Positions 1 through 9,179 are shown, counted from the first letter of the stretch. The stretch: 64,000 bases of DNA from an uncultured Lachnospiraceae bacterium (GCA_902780405.1 CACZFI010000001.1:1-64000), one strand, 5' to 3'. Notes: a model not told the origin generated them from the letters alone. Translations and numbers: made by a program.

Positions 1-8
1 GTAGGTGA

Positions 9-176
9 TTAGAACCAATCCACAGCATCTTTAACAGCATACCCAAACCTATAGAGAAGGTAAAGAATGGGTATGACTATATAATACGAGGTGATTACAG
101 GCTTCATATTCAGATTCTGAACGAGAGCACCGGAAAGGCAATCAGCGAAAAAACCTACAGGATCCGCAAGGCAACC
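9..176 (+). pseudogene. Y_Y_Y-domain remnant in frame with the GGDEF gene
   Basis: The frame of the downstream GGDEF gene stays open upstream of its ATG at 177, back to a TGA at 6-8. It contains no ATG, GTG or TTG. The translation (GDYRLHIQILNEST, then TYRIRK just before the membrane segment) resembles the end of a Y_Y_Y domain, the extracellular beta-sandwich that precedes the membrane helix in two-component-regulator-propeller receptors. Stops occur in all three forward frames within the first 12 bases (2-4, 6-8, 10-12), so the upstream part of such a receptor cannot join this frame here. I infer a receptor gene that lost its 5' part by mutation or truncation, or a sequence error at the window edge. 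A receptor of the same general type, intact, lies at 50489-54841. Confidence 0.55.
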
Positions 177-1226
177 ATGCTTTACGAGAGAGGATACTTC
201 CTGATCTACCTCTCTTTTGTGGGTATGATCATCCTGTTTTATATCTGTTGGCTGATCAGAGTCTTACTCAGACATATGTCAAAGTGGCAGGGCATGCAGC
301 GTGAGGCGACGACGGATCTTATGACGGGACTGCTCAATAAGGCGGGCGCCGAAGCGGCCCTTACAAAGGCATGTAACGAGCAGGCAGGATTCCTGCTGAT
401 GATCGATCTGGACAGTTTCAAACTCGTGAACGATCTCTACGGCCATGATATGGGCGACCGTATCCTGATCCGATTTGCGAAACTCTTGCGGGAGCATATG
501 GGTGAGAACGATATTATCGGTCGTATGGGCGGCGATGAATTTGCCGGATTTATCCTGGACACCCTGGATGAAGAGGCTGTGGAACAACTTGCGAAGGTCT
601 TAAACAGAGAGATCATGAAGTCGGCAAAAGAATATATGGGTGCCGACATGAATATCCCGATCGGAACGTCCATCGGCGCCGTTCGTGTACCGGTTTCGGG
701 TAAGGATTTTGAAGAATTGTTCAAGTACGCCGACAAAGCACTGTACGTAGTGAAGCAAAACGGAAAGCACGGTTATTCACTGTATAAGAAGGGCTCGGAT
801 TCAAAGGCTACGGAAGAACAGGAAGAAAAAAACACTTTAGCCCAGGTGAAGAAAGTCATCGGAGAGCGAAACGAGGGCAAGGGGGCTTACGACGTAAACT
901 TCGAGCGTATGCAGGTTATCTACAAGTATTTAAACAGAGCGCGTCTCGAGGATAATCAGACTTCGGGCTTCCTGCGGTACAGGCTTTTCACGAAGAATCG
1001 AGCCGAACTTCCGGATGAATTAAAGGAGATCTTTGAGGACTACCTGGTAAGACATCTGAAGAAACATGATGTGGTCTCTTCATATAAGAACGAATTCTAC
1101 GTGATCGTCAACGATTCCGATGCGGAGTCGTGTCGCACGTTTGGGGAAAAACTGCTTCAGGAATTCCTTGCGTCAGGTGATTACGGCAATCTCGATATCA
1201 CCATGGAAGCGGAATCCGTCGGCTAA
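177..1226 (+). CDS. membrane-anchored GGDEF protein (probable diguanylate cyclase)
   Basis: Likely makes cyclic di-GMP from two GTP at the inner face of the membrane. A hydrophobic helix at about residues 7-27 is followed by a GGDEF domain (about 45-205) with an intact GGDEF signature (RMGGDEF). The inhibitory I-site lacks its Arg: Gly stands where RxxD would begin, although the Asp is kept. The last 130 residues look like a second, degenerate GGDEF-like fold in which YKNEF replaces GGDEF; that reading is an inference. The ATG at 177 is the first start codon in the frame, but no good ribosome binding site precedes it and the frame continues upstream as a Y_Y_Y-like fragment. The gene is therefore probably the 3' part of a longer receptor gene. 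It ends 13 bases before the ABC ATPase gene. Confidence 0.75.
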   Translation: MLYERGYFLIYLSFVGMIILFYICWLIRVLLRHMSKWQGMQREATTDLMTGLLNKAGAEAALTKACNEQAGFLLMIDLDSFKLVNDLYGHDMGDRILIRFAKLLREHMGENDIIGRMGGDEFAGFILDTLDEEAVEQLAKVLNREIMKSAKEYMGADMNIPIGTSIGAVRVPVSGKDFEELFKYADKALYVVKQNGKHGYSLYKKGSDSKATEEQEEKNTLAQVKKVIGERNEGKGAYDVNFERMQVIYKYLNRARLEDNQTSGFLRYRLFTKNRAELPDELKEIFEDYLVRHLKKHDVVSSYKNEFYVIVNDSDAESCRTFGEKLLQEFLASGDYGNLDITMEAESVG

Positions 1227-1239
1227 AAAAGGAGAAATG

Positions 1240-2121
1240 ATGAAAGCGATTGAAACAAAGAAACTCTCAAAGAGTTACGGAAAGAGCAGGGGAATCACGG
1301 AACTCAATCTATCGGTTGAAGCAGGGGACTTCTTCGGTTTTATCGGACCGAACGGTGCGGGAAAGTCTACGACGATCCGTACGCTTCTCGGATTGATCGC
1401 GCCAACGGGCGGAAGCGCTTCCGTGATCGGACACGATATCGTGAAAGAAAAGGAGGAAATCCGTTCCAAAATCGGCTATCTTCCTTCCGAGATCAATTTC
1501 TACAGCGGGATGAGGGTTGCGGATGCCATCCACTATTCCGCAAAACTGCACAGGAAGGACTGCGGGGAGGCTGCGAAACTGCTCTGTGAAAGGCTTGATC
1601 TGGATGTGACAAAAAAGGTGGATGATCTTTCACTCGGCAACAGAAAGAAAGTAGGTATTGTGTGTGCGGTACAACATGCACCGGAGCTTCTGATCTTAGA
1701 TGAGCCCACATCGGGACTTGATCCCTTGATGCAGCATGAGTTTTTCAGCATCCTGAAGGAACAGAGCGCGCGCGGAGCGACTATTTTCTTTTCGTCCCAC
1801 ATCCTTTCGGAGGTTCAGTCCTACTGTAAGAGTGCTGCCTTTATCAAGGACGGAAGGATCATTATCTCGGACAAGGTGGAAAAACTCGAGGAAACCGGTG
1901 CCAAGAAGGTGACGTTGCGCGGCCTTACAGATGCGGATACATTTGCAGGTGCATTTTCCGAAAAAGAGATCCATCACTTCCATACGGACGGGGATACGGG
2001 AAGTTTTCTGTATCGCGGAGATATCGGAAAACTGCTTTCGGTGCTTTCGACAAGGAAACTCAGTGATCTCAATATCACCGAACCGAGTCTGGAAGAAATC
2101 TTCATGCATTATTATTCGTAG
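1240..2121 (+). CDS. ABC transporter ATP-binding protein
   Basis: ATPase subunit of an ABC exporter that would power the permease encoded immediately downstream. Walker A (GPNGAGKST), a variant signature (LSLGN), Walker B with catalytic Glu (LLILDEPTSGLD) and the switch His (SSH) are all visible, with a C-terminal extension of about 80 residues typical of the NatA/BcrA/CcmA-like group. Two ATGs are adjacent (1237 and 1240); GGAG at 1231-1234 spaces better with 1240. The product is about 293 residues. The substrate cannot be told: related pairs export sodium, peptide antibiotics or unknown compounds. Confidence 0.9.
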   Translation: MKAIETKKLSKSYGKSRGITELNLSVEAGDFFGFIGPNGAGKSTTIRTLLGLIAPTGGSASVIGHDIVKEKEEIRSKIGYLPSEINFYSGMRVADAIHYSAKLHRKDCGEAAKLLCERLDLDVTKKVDDLSLGNRKKVGIVCAVQHAPELLILDEPTSGLDPLMQHEFFSILKEQSARGATIFFSSHILSEVQSYCKSAAFIKDGRIIISDKVEKLEETGAKKVTLRGLTDADTFAGAFSEKEIHHFHTDGDTGSFLYRGDIGKLLSVLSTRKLSDLNITEPSLEEIFMHYYS

Positions 2122-2134
2122 GGGGGATGTGGAT

Positions 2135-2923
2135 ATGACAATCTTAGTTCAGGAATTAAAATCACAGAAGTGGACGGTCCTTATTTGGAGTCTGTCCATC
2201 GGACTCCTTATGATGGCGAGTATCCTTCTCTATCCGGAGATGAGCTCACAGATGGATGATATGACGGAAATGTTTTCCAACATGGGCAACTTTACTTCTG
2301 CCTTCGGTATGGATAAACTCGATTTCGGCACCATGATCGGTTACTACATGGTAGAGTGCGGGAATATGATCGGTATCGGCGGAGGCCTGTTTGCGGCGAT
2401 CATCGGTATCTCATCCCTGATGAAGGAAGAGCGCGATCGCACGGCGGAGTTTCTGCTTACGCATCCCGTATCGAGGTTTCGTGTGGTGACGGAGAAGCTT
2501 CTTTCGGTTGTTCTGATCATTGTGATCATGAACCTGGTCGTATTTGTCATGGCGGTCGGTTCGGTCTTTGCCATAGGAGAGTCGCTTCCATGGAAGGAGA
2601 TTATGATCTATCATCTTTCGAATCTTTTGCTCGGCATCGAGATTGCATGCATCTGCTTCGGTATCTCGGCCTTTTTCTGCAAGAACGGTATGGGGATCGG
2701 GATCGGCGTTGCGGCGCTGATGTATTTTCTAAACATCATCTCGAATCTGACCAAGGATGCTGAGGGGCTTAAATATATCACGCCTTACGGATATGCGGAC
2801 GGCGGATACATCAATGAACACGGTTCCTTAAACGGTATGTATCTCGCTGTGGGTATGTCGCTTATGGCTTTGGGCATCGTGGTTGCATACGTAAAATACA
2901 CGCGAAAAGATATACGTGCATAA
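2135..2923 (+). CDS. ABC-2 type transporter permease
   Basis: Membrane partner of the ATPase ending 13 bases upstream. About 262 residues with roughly six hydrophobic segments, the first at residues 12-32 and the last at about 235-252, and the ABC-2 feature of an amphipathic stretch with conserved charges between helices 2 and 3 (MKEERDRTAEFLLTHPVSR). That motif is typical of permeases paired with NatA-type ATPases. The ATG at 2135 follows a GGGGGGATGTGGAT purine run. Substrate unknown. Confidence 0.88.
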   Translation: MTILVQELKSQKWTVLIWSLSIGLLMMASILLYPEMSSQMDDMTEMFSNMGNFTSAFGMDKLDFGTMIGYYMVECGNMIGIGGGLFAAIIGISSLMKEERDRTAEFLLTHPVSRFRVVTEKLLSVVLIIVIMNLVVFVMAVGSVFAIGESLPWKEIMIYHLSNLLLGIEIACICFGISAFFCKNGMGIGIGVAALMYFLNIISNLTKDAEGLKYITPYGYADGGYINEHGSLNGMYLAVGMSLMALGIVVAYVKYTRKDIRA

Positions 2924-2980
2924 GACAGTTTTCTGTCGAAATTTATGATATTTTTTACGCGAATATGATAAAATAACCTA

Positions 2981-3030
2981 TGTGTGGTGACAGGGGTATG
3001 GAAGCCGCACAAGACCGTCTTTTCGGACGG
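2981..3030 (+). promoter_or_regulatory. two-hairpin leader upstream of the chemotaxis receptor
   Basis: TGTGTGG at 2981-2987 can pair with CCGCACA at 3005-3011 (seven pairs, one G-U). CCGTC at 3015-3019 pairs with GACGG at 3026-3030. Both lie in the untranslated leader just before the ribosome binding site (GGAGGG, 3047-3052). The arrangement does not fit the cyclic di-GMP-I riboswitch consensus I know. It could be a regulatory RNA or chance. Confidence 0.35.
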
Positions 3031-3059
3031 AAGAAACTATATTAGTGGAGGGATTAGCG

Positions 3060-5069
3060 ATGAATCAGAGAAAAGGATTTCTATCAACAACAAGAGCCAG
3101 ACTGATCCTCTGCATGGCGGCCATCTGTATTGTGCCCCTTGCCATAGCGATCATCATCAGCTTCACCAATGCTAACAAAACGGCACAGGACAACGCAAAG
3201 AAACTTAACCTGAAGCAGGCAGAGTACGTTGAGATGGATTTCAACAACAAAATGACTGCCAACCTTCGTGCGATGGAACAGGTTTCTTTTTCCGCTTCGA
3301 CCGTGGGCTTCGTGAAAGACGCGGAGAACAAAGAGAAGTTCGATGCCATGGTTGCACAGCTTCAGTCGGTCGATGAGAAATTTGCCGACGGCAACTCTAC
3401 AGTTGTGACAGGTATTGACGGCCAGAACCTGGCCCGTTCCAAGGGTGATTTTACCAATATCGCCGAGAGAGAGTATTTCCAGATTGCCAGCAAGGGTATT
3501 CCGAATCTCTCCGCAGTTTCTATAAGCAAGACCACGGGCGGACGTATCATCGTTCCCGCGGTTCCTATTTTCGATCAGGACGGTAAAACCGTCATCGGTG
3601 TTTTGACACGTAACTACAGCCTCGACTTCCTTCACGAACTGCTGGTTAGTGAGACGGAAGACGGGCAGGAGATTTCCATCATTGACGGAGACGGTATGGT
3701 GGTTGCTACCTCCGCACAGGAACTCGGCCCCGAGGATTCCATTGATATGAGCGGAAGCACCGTATTCAAGAAGACATCCGGCGGAGAAGAAAGCGGCAGC
3801 TTTATCGAGACGGTGAAGGGCAAGAAGACGATCACATCCTTCGCTACCGAGTCGATTTCCGGATGGTCGATCGTCGTATCCACCGAGTACAATGTGATCA
3901 TGGCTTCGGCGAACAAGGCTATGGTCATCATGCTTGTGATCGGTATCGTGATTGCACTGGTTGCGATCGTTATCGCAGTAGCAATCGGCAACAGCATCAA
4001 TCGTCCGATCCAGGTGATCGACAATTCCCTTCAGGCACTTGCAGAGGGTGAGTTTGTGGAGATCGGAGAGTTTACCAATCGTCAGGATGAGTTCGGAACG
4101 ATGGTTCGAAGCACCAATTCCGTTATTCAGAGACTGCGTGATATCGTTGCATCCATCCGCAGAACCGCAAGTGATCTGAACAATGACTCACAGAATGTGG
4201 CTCAGACCGCGAACTCCATCACCAACGCCATGGGTGGTATCACGGTTGCTGTTCAGGGTATCTCACAGGGTGCCGCACAGCAGGCGGATGATATTCAGGA
4301 TGCTACGGAAAGCATTCAGGTCATCTCCGGCAACATCGAAGGCGTGACCGGCGATGCGATCGACCTTGCCAAGACAGCAGAGGAGATGGATGAACATTCC
4401 AGGAATTCCCAGAAGGACCTTCAGGCACTCGAGCAGTCCTCCAACCAGATGGCACAGGCTATCGAGCGTATCGTGGAAGTGATCGGCAATACAAGCCACG
4501 GTGTCAACAATATTTCAGACAAGATTGCGACCATCGATTCCATTGCATCACAGACCAACCTCCTTGCATTAAACGCATCCATCGAGGCAGCGAGAGCCGG
4601 TGAGGCCGGCAGAGGCTTCGTAGTCGTAGCGGAGGAGATCGGAAAGCTTGCCAACGAATCAGCGAATTCCGCGAGCAAGATCAAGGAAGAGATGGACAAG
4701 CTCCTCGCACAGACCGAAGAAACCGTACGTGTGGCAGGAGAAGTGGCAGAGACGAACAAGTATCAGTACGATATTATCGGAACCACGGTTTCCAATATCC
4801 AGAGCCTCATTGATGGCATTCAGACCACGGTGAGCGGAGTCGGAAGCATCAACAACAATGCAAGTGCATGTAATGACTCACGTATCGTCGTTGTGGATGC
4901 GATGACCAATATCTCCGCAATTTCCGAGGAGAATGCGGCAAGTACGGAGGAGACTTCCGCTTCCGTGGATGAGATCAACAATACAGTGACGGATCTCGCA
5001 CAGGAAGCAAATATGCTCAAGGATCACGCAGACATCCTGATCGAAGAGATGAAGTTCTTCAAGGGTTGA
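3060..5069 (+). CDS. methyl-accepting chemotaxis protein
   Basis: Transmembrane chemoreceptor that signals to CheA/CheW and adjusts flagellar rotation. An N-terminal helix (about residues 14-35), an extracellular dCache-like ligand-binding region (about 40-280), a second helix (about 285-307), a HAMP domain and a cytoplasmic MA domain are present. The hairpin tip motif ([18 protein letters not shown], near residue 500) is very well conserved. The product has 669 residues and no C-terminal CheR-docking pentapeptide. The ATG at 3060 has GGAGGG seven bases upstream; a GTG at 3045 lacks a site. The ligand is unknown. No che operon is nearby, but CheV (46863) and CheX (57320) are in this window. 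Confidence 0.95.
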   Translation: MNQRKGFLSTTRARLILCMAAICIVPLAIAIIISFTNANKTAQDNAKKLNLKQAEYVEMDFNNKMTANLRAMEQVSFSASTVGFVKDAENKEKFDAMVAQLQSVDEKFADGNSTVVTGIDGQNLARSKGDFTNIAEREYFQIASKGIPNLSAVSISKTTGGRIIVPAVPIFDQDGKTVIGVLTRNYSLDFLHELLVSETEDGQEISIIDGDGMVVATSAQELGPEDSIDMSGSTVFKKTSGGEESGSFIETVKGKKTITSFATESISGWSIVVSTEYNVIMASANKAMVIMLVIGIVIALVAIVIAVAIGNSINRPIQVIDNSLQALAEGEFVEIGEFTNRQDEFGTMVRSTNSVIQRLRDIVASIRRTASDLNNDSQNVAQTANSITNAMGGITVAVQGISQGAAQQADDIQDATESIQVISGNIEGVTGDAIDLAKTAEEMDEHSRNSQKDLQALEQSSNQMAQAIERIVEVIGNTSHGVNNISDKIATIDSIASQTNLLALNASIEAARAGEAGRGFVVVAEEIGKLANESANSASKIKEEMDKLLAQTEETVRVAGEVAETNKYQYDIIGTTVSNIQSLIDGIQTTVSGVGSINNNASACNDSRIVVVDAMTNISAISEENAASTEETSASVDEINNTVTDLAQEANMLKDHADILIEEMKFFKG

Positions 5070-5094
5070 TCGGCGGATTTGAAAGACTTGACAA

Positions 5095-5134
5095 TAAAAA
5101 AGCGGATACGGTGAATACCGTATCCGCTTTTTTT
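5095..5134. terminator. bidirectional terminator
   Basis: Strong hairpin: AAGCGGATACGG, loop TGAATA, CCGTATCCGCTT, flanked by A-tract and T-tract. It lies between the convergent receptor gene and the HMGL-like gene, so it can serve both strands. Confidence 0.9.
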
Positions 5135-5147
5135 AGTGTAGTTGTAA

Positions 5148-6518
5148 CTAACGTTCGTCAGCTACCTCGTAGTACTTTTCGATCAACTCTTCATCACTGA
5201 TCATGGTGATGCGGCCGGCATCGTACTCGGAACTTACCCACTCGTAGATTCTCTGGATGATGTCATCCGACTTGGTAAGTTCGTCCTTGCCGATCTTCTT
5301 TCTGTATGCGTTCACCCAGAAACCGACGCCTGCAACACCGGAGGTGTTGGTGATGGAAACCTTCGGCGGACGGTTCAGGATCTTTTCCGTATCGAAGATG
5401 TTGTAGATCTCGGGATTCTTCATCATGCCGTCGGCGTGGATGCCTGCACGGGTCAGATTGAAGTTCTCGCCCACAAAGGGAGTCATCGGCGGAATCTCGT
5501 AACCGGTTTCGTCACGGAGATACTCAGCGATCTCTGTGATCACCTGTGTGTTCATGCCGTTTAAGTGACCGCGCAGGGAAGCGTACTCGAAGACCATAGC
5601 TTCAAGAGGTACATTGCCTGTGCGCTCGCCGATGCCGAGCAAGGAGCAGTTGACTGCGCTTGCGCCGTACATCCAGGCGGTGGTTGCATTGACAACACCC
5701 TTGTAGAAATCATTGTGTCCGTGCCACTCGATCATTTCCGAGGGAACGTCGGAGTAGTGCTGAAGACCGTAGATGATACCGGAGACACTTCGAGGAAGTG
5801 CGGCACCGGGGTAGGGAACTCCGTAGCCCATGGTATCACAGGCACGGATCTTCACGGGAACACCGCTTTCCTTGGAGAGGTCCATCAGCGCATTGGCGAA
5901 AGGAACCACAAAGCCGTAGAAGTCCGCACGGGTGATGTCTTCAAAGTGACATCTCGGACGAAGACCTGCTTCGATGCACTCGGATACAATGCCGAGGTAT
6001 TTGTCCAAAGCCTGTTTTCTGGTGAGTCCCATCTTATGGAAAATATGGTAATCGGAGCAGGAGACCAAGATACCGGTCTCTTTGATGCCGATGGATTTTA
6101 CAAGTTCAAAGTCCTGCTTGTTCGCACGGATCCATGTTGTGATCTCGGGGAACTCGTAATCGAGTTCGAGGCACTTTTCAAGTGCCTTGCGGTCCTTCTC
6201 GGAGTATACGAAGAACTCTGTCTGGCGGATCATACCGCGCTTGCCGCCCAGTTTATGAAGCAGCTTGTAGATGTGTACCATCTGCTCGGTTGTGTAGGGT
6301 GCACGGGACTGCTGACCGTCACGGAAGGATGTATCCGTTATGAAGATGTCCTCGGGCATGTTCTCGGGTACGCGGCGATAGTTAAACGCGATCTTCGGGG
6401 TCTCCTCGTAGGGAAACATCTCGCGATACAGCTCGGGATGATCGGTGTCCTGCAGCATATAGATATAGGGATCCTGCTCAAGCTTGTAGGTCTTGTTGCT
6501 TAAAACGATATTGTGCAT
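5148..6518 (-). CDS. HMGL-like acyltransferase; candidate Re-citrate synthase
   Basis: Member of the isopropylmalate/homocitrate/citramalate synthase family, TIM-barrel enzymes that condense acetyl-CoA with a 2-oxoacid. The first active-site motif (DTSFRDGQQSR, residues 62-72) and the metal-binding HxH motif (HGHND) are clear. At 456 residues it lacks the C-terminal leucine-sensing LeuA domain, so it is not a standard 2-isopropylmalate synthase. Proteins of this size and type include the Re-citrate synthase described in Clostridium kluyveri, which replaces GltA in many anaerobes. Homocitrate or citramalate synthase remain possible. It is monocistronic, with its own promoter (6558-6586) and a terminator at 5095-5134. 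The start follows a GGAGG site. Confidence 0.8.
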   Translation of the reverse strand: MHNIVLSNKTYKLEQDPYIYMLQDTDHPELYREMFPYEETPKIAFNYRRVPENMPEDIFITDTSFRDGQQSRAPYTTEQMVHIYKLLHKLGGKRGMIRQTEFFVYSEKDRKALEKCLELDYEFPEITTWIRANKQDFELVKSIGIKETGILVSCSDYHIFHKMGLTRKQALDKYLGIVSECIEAGLRPRCHFEDITRADFYGFVVPFANALMDLSKESGVPVKIRACDTMGYGVPYPGAALPRSVSGIIYGLQHYSDVPSEMIEWHGHNDFYKGVVNATTAWMYGASAVNCSLLGIGERTGNVPLEAMVFEYASLRGHLNGMNTQVITEIAEYLRDETGYEIPPMTPFVGENFNLTRAGIHADGMMKNPEIYNIFDTEKILNRPPKVSITNTSGVAGVGFWVNAYRKKIGKDELTKSDDIIQRIYEWVSSEYDAGRITMISDEELIEKYYEVADER

Positions 6519-6557
6519 ACTGGTTCCTCCCTTTCATAGAGTTCAACATACCGTACA

Positions 6558-6586
6558 AGTATAGCGAAAGTGTGCGCTTTTGTAAA
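6558..6586 (-). promoter_or_regulatory. sigma-A promoter of the HMGL-like gene
   Basis: On the minus strand TTTACA (6581-6586) and TATACT (6558-6563) are separated by 17 bases, about 40 bases before the start codon. Confidence 0.75.
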
Positions 6587-6617
6587 GGAAATAAGTTTCA
6601 TATTATAAACAAAACAG

Positions 6618-6646
6618 TTGAAAAATGTTATCAAATAGTATAAAAT
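6618..6646 (+). promoter_or_regulatory. sigma-A promoter of efp
   Basis: TTGAAA (6618-6623), 17 bases, TAAAAT (6641-6646). The start codon of efp is 40 bases downstream of the -10 element. Confidence 0.7.
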
Positions 6647-6685
6647 AAATAGCGATTTTGAACACAGAACTATAGGAGGTTTTTT

Positions 6686-7243
6686 ATGATTTCAGCAGGC
6701 GAATTTAGGAACGGCGTTACCATCGAGTATGAGGGTAACATCTACCAGATCATCGAATTTCAGCATGTAAAGCCCGGCAAGGGAGCAGCCTTTGTCAGAA
6801 CTAAGCTTAAGAATATAAAGAACGGCGGTGTGGTTGAGAAGACCTTCCGTCCGACAGAGAAGTGCGAGACCGCACACATCGACCGCAAGGATATGCAGTA
6901 TCTTTACAACGATGGCGACCTCTACAACTTCATGGACAATGAAACCTACGAGCAGATTGCGATCAACAAGGAAGTGATCGGTGATTCACTCAAGTTTGTA
7001 AAAGAGAACGAGACATGTAAGATCGTATCCTACAAGGATCAGGTATTCGCAGTTGAGGCTCCGCTTTTCGTAGAGCTCCTCATCACAGAGTGCGAGCCCG
7101 GTGTGAAGGGTGATACAGCAACCGGTGCTACCAAGCCTTGTACGGTTGAGACAGGTGCTACACTCAACGTACCTCTTTTCGTAAACCAGGGTGATACAAT
7201 CAAGATCGATACCCGTACGGGTGAGTATCTCTCCAGAGTATAA
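6686..7243 (+). CDS. efp: elongation factor P
   Basis: Binds the ribosome between P and E sites and relieves stalling at proline stretches. The 185-residue length and the three-domain layout (KOW-like domain I, two OB domains) match the family. The conserved loop around residue 32 is visible ([17 protein letters not shown]), with Lys at the position modified in some species, and the C-terminal signature ([20 protein letters not shown]) is present. TAGGAGGT precedes the ATG. Its own promoter and a terminator at 7255-7284 make it largely separate from the nusB operon, although read-through is possible. Confidence 0.98.
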   Translation: MISAGEFRNGVTIEYEGNIYQIIEFQHVKPGKGAAFVRTKLKNIKNGGVVEKTFRPTEKCETAHIDRKDMQYLYNDGDLYNFMDNETYEQIAINKEVIGDSLKFVKENETCKIVSYKDQVFAVEAPLFVELLITECEPGVKGDTATGATKPCTVETGATLNVPLFVNQGDTIKIDTRTGEYLSRV

Positions 7244-7254
7244 AGACCAAACGG

Positions 7255-7284
7255 GAGCGCCCGAGTATTTCGGGCGCTCTTTTT
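7255..7284 (+). terminator. terminator after efp
   Basis: GAGCGCCCGA, loop GTAT, TTCGGGCGCTC followed by five T. No clear promoter follows before nusB, so the downstream operon may depend partly on read-through. Confidence 0.85.
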
Positions 7285-7299
7285 CGCAGAGGAAGATTT

Positions 7300-7749
7300 A
7301 TGACCAGAAGACAAGAACGCGAGAATATTTACCGCATCCTTTTCCGTGCGGAATTTCATAAGCCCGAGGAGATGGAAGAGCAGCTTGCCTTGGCGCGCGC
7401 GGCACTTCGCGAGTCGTCCGCAGATGAGGATGCTCCGGTGATCGGCGGAGGCGAGAACCTCTCCGAAGAGGAGGAAGCCTACATCATGACCAAGATGGAG
7501 CGTGTGCTTTCTCATCTTGACGAGATCGATGCAAAGATCTCCGAGTCTGCCATTGACTGGAGCTTTGAGCGTATCGGCAAGGCGGAACTTGCCATCCTTC
7601 GTCTGGCAACCTATGAGGTACTCTTTGACGAAGATGTGCCGGACAAGGTTGCGATCAATGAAGCGGTAGAGCTTACCAAGATCTATTGCAACGAGGATGC
7701 GAGAGGATTCGTCAACGGAATCCTCGGTAAGATCGAGGGCAATAAATAA
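7300..7749 (+). CDS. nusB: transcription antitermination factor NusB
   Basis: RNA-binding factor that acts with S10 (NusE) on rRNA operon antitermination. The all-helical protein of 149 residues has the family features: an N-terminal TRRQEREN start, the ERIGKAELAILRLATYE stretch and the C-terminal AVELTKIYCNEDARGFVNGILG motif. It is preceded by AGGAAG and ends directly before xseA (TAA then ATG with no gap), the usual order in Clostridia. Confidence 0.96.
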   Translation: MTRRQERENIYRILFRAEFHKPEEMEEQLALARAALRESSADEDAPVIGGGENLSEEEEAYIMTKMERVLSHLDEIDAKISESAIDWSFERIGKAELAILRLATYEVLFDEDVPDKVAINEAVELTKIYCNEDARGFVNGILGKIEGNK

Positions 7750-8961
7750 ATGAAAGTCTATTCCGTAGGACAGATCAACGGATATATCAAGAACATCTTA
7801 ACACAGGATTATCTCCTGAAGCAGGTCGCAGTCCGTGGCGAAGTATCCAACTGCAAGTATCACAATATGGGACATATCTACTTCTCATTGAAGGATGACA
7901 CGGGCGTGATCCCCTGCGTGATGTTTAAGTCACAGGCTGCGTCTTTGAAGTTCGAACTGCAAAACGGCATGTCCGTGGTGGTAAGCGGTTCCATCGGCGT
8001 ATACGAGCGTGACGGGCGTTATCAGATCTACGCGGCAGACATCAAGCAGGAAGGCGTCGGCAATCTGTTCGAGCAGTTTGTCAAACTCAGAGACAGGCTG
8101 AACGAGGAGGGACTCTTTGATCCCGATCACAAGAAACCGCTGCCGAAGATTGCCAAACGTATCGGTATTGTGACCGCGAAGACCGGAGCTGCCATTCAGG
8201 ATATTCAAAGGGTTGCCAAAAGAAGAAATCCTTATATCGAACTGATACTTCAGCCTGCAAAGGTGCAGGGTGAGGGTGCCGCAGCATCCATTGCCGCAGG
8301 CATCAAAAGACTCGATCGTATGGGACTCGATGTGATCATCATCGGTCGCGGCGGCGGGTCGATGGAAGATCTGTGGGCATTCAACGAAGAGATTGTGGTG
8401 CGGGCGGTTTATGAGGCCAAAACACCGATCATTTCCGGCACGGGTCACGAGGTGGACCTGACACTGGCCGATTACGCCGCGGACCAGAGAGCGGCAACAC
8501 CGTCACAGGCGGCAGAGTATGCGGTCTTTGACCTTTCATCCGTGATCGATCGCCTTTCGACCGAGCATAGGCGGATGCGCAACCGTATGCGTGAGATTGT
8601 ACGTTTCAGGCGGGCTGAGCTTGAGGCGTTGGAGGAGAAACTGTCACTGCTTTCGCCGAAGGCGAAACTACAGAAAAATGAACAGCAGCTTGCAGATCTC
8701 TACGACACATTAAAACAGAGAATGATGACGAAGCTATCCGAAGCGAAGCATCGTCTGGAATTATATGCCACACGGCTTGCGGGACTTGATCCCGGAGCCA
8801 AACTTGTAAGAGGTTTTGGTTACATCGAGAAGGATGGGGCACCGGTGACATCACTTTCCGACGTCTCGGTGGGAGATCCCATCAGCGTACGGATCAGAGA
8901 GGGTACCATTACGGCATCCGTAACCGAAGTATCGCAAATACCGCAAAACGACGCAGAGTAA
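7750..8961 (+). CDS. xseA: exodeoxyribonuclease VII large subunit
   Basis: Catalytic subunit of exonuclease VII, which degrades single-stranded DNA from both ends in repair. An N-terminal OB-fold (about residues 1-100) is followed by the nuclease domain with the GGGSMEDLWAFN and GTGHEVDLTLADYAADQRAATP motifs, then a long coiled-coil stretch and the C-terminal RGFGYI segment. The 403-residue length is normal. It starts immediately after the nusB stop and is followed by xseB after 14 bases, so the two subunits are co-transcribed. Confidence 0.97.
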   Translation: MKVYSVGQINGYIKNILTQDYLLKQVAVRGEVSNCKYHNMGHIYFSLKDDTGVIPCVMFKSQAASLKFELQNGMSVVVSGSIGVYERDGRYQIYAADIKQEGVGNLFEQFVKLRDRLNEEGLFDPDHKKPLPKIAKRIGIVTAKTGAAIQDIQRVAKRRNPYIELILQPAKVQGEGAAASIAAGIKRLDRMGLDVIIIGRGGGSMEDLWAFNEEIVVRAVYEAKTPIISGTGHEVDLTLADYAADQRAATPSQAAEYAVFDLSSVIDRLSTEHRRMRNRMREIVRFRRAELEALEEKLSLLSPKAKLQKNEQQLADLYDTLKQRMMTKLSEAKHRLELYATRLAGLDPGAKLVRGFGYIEKDGAPVTSLSDVSVGDPISVRIREGTITASVTEVSQIPQNDAE

Positions 8962-8975
8962 AAGAAGGTAAGATT

Positions 8976-9179
8976 ATGGCACAAAATACGCAAAACGAGG
9001 ACATGAAGATTGAGGAAGTCTTTGAACGACTTGCCGAGATTAACGCCCAACTTGAGAATTCCGAGACGGGACTTGCTGATGCCTTGAATTTTTACGCAGA
9101 GGGAATCAAGCTTGTGGTTGCCGCAAAGAAGAATCTTGAGGGCGTGGAAAAGGAGATGGAGGTTCTGGATGAAGTATAG
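8976..9179 (+). CDS. xseB: exodeoxyribonuclease VII small subunit
   Basis: Small helical subunit that binds the coiled coil of XseA. The 67-residue product shows the family pattern (IEEVFERLAEINAQLENSE, then LADALNFYAEGIKL). The ATG at 8976 follows AAGAAGGTAAG. Its last 11 bases overlap the start of ispA, which suggests translational coupling. Confidence 0.95.
   Translation: MAQNTQNEDMKIEEVFERLAEINAQLENSETGLADALNFYAEGIKLVVAAKKNLEGVEKEMEVLDEV

Noticed and set aside
2924..3059. Cyclic di-GMP-I riboswitch or sigma-D promoter before the chemoreceptor
   Set aside because: The leader lacks the conserved riboswitch core as I recall it. GCGAATAT at about 2959-2966 resembles a sigma-D -10 at six of eight positions, but no TAAA is found at the right distance.
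5565..6503. 312-codon open frame on the plus strand
   Set aside because: It is antisense to the HMGL-like gene throughout, has no ribosome binding site and no recognisable motif. The minus-strand gene has clear active-site motifs, a promoter and a terminator.
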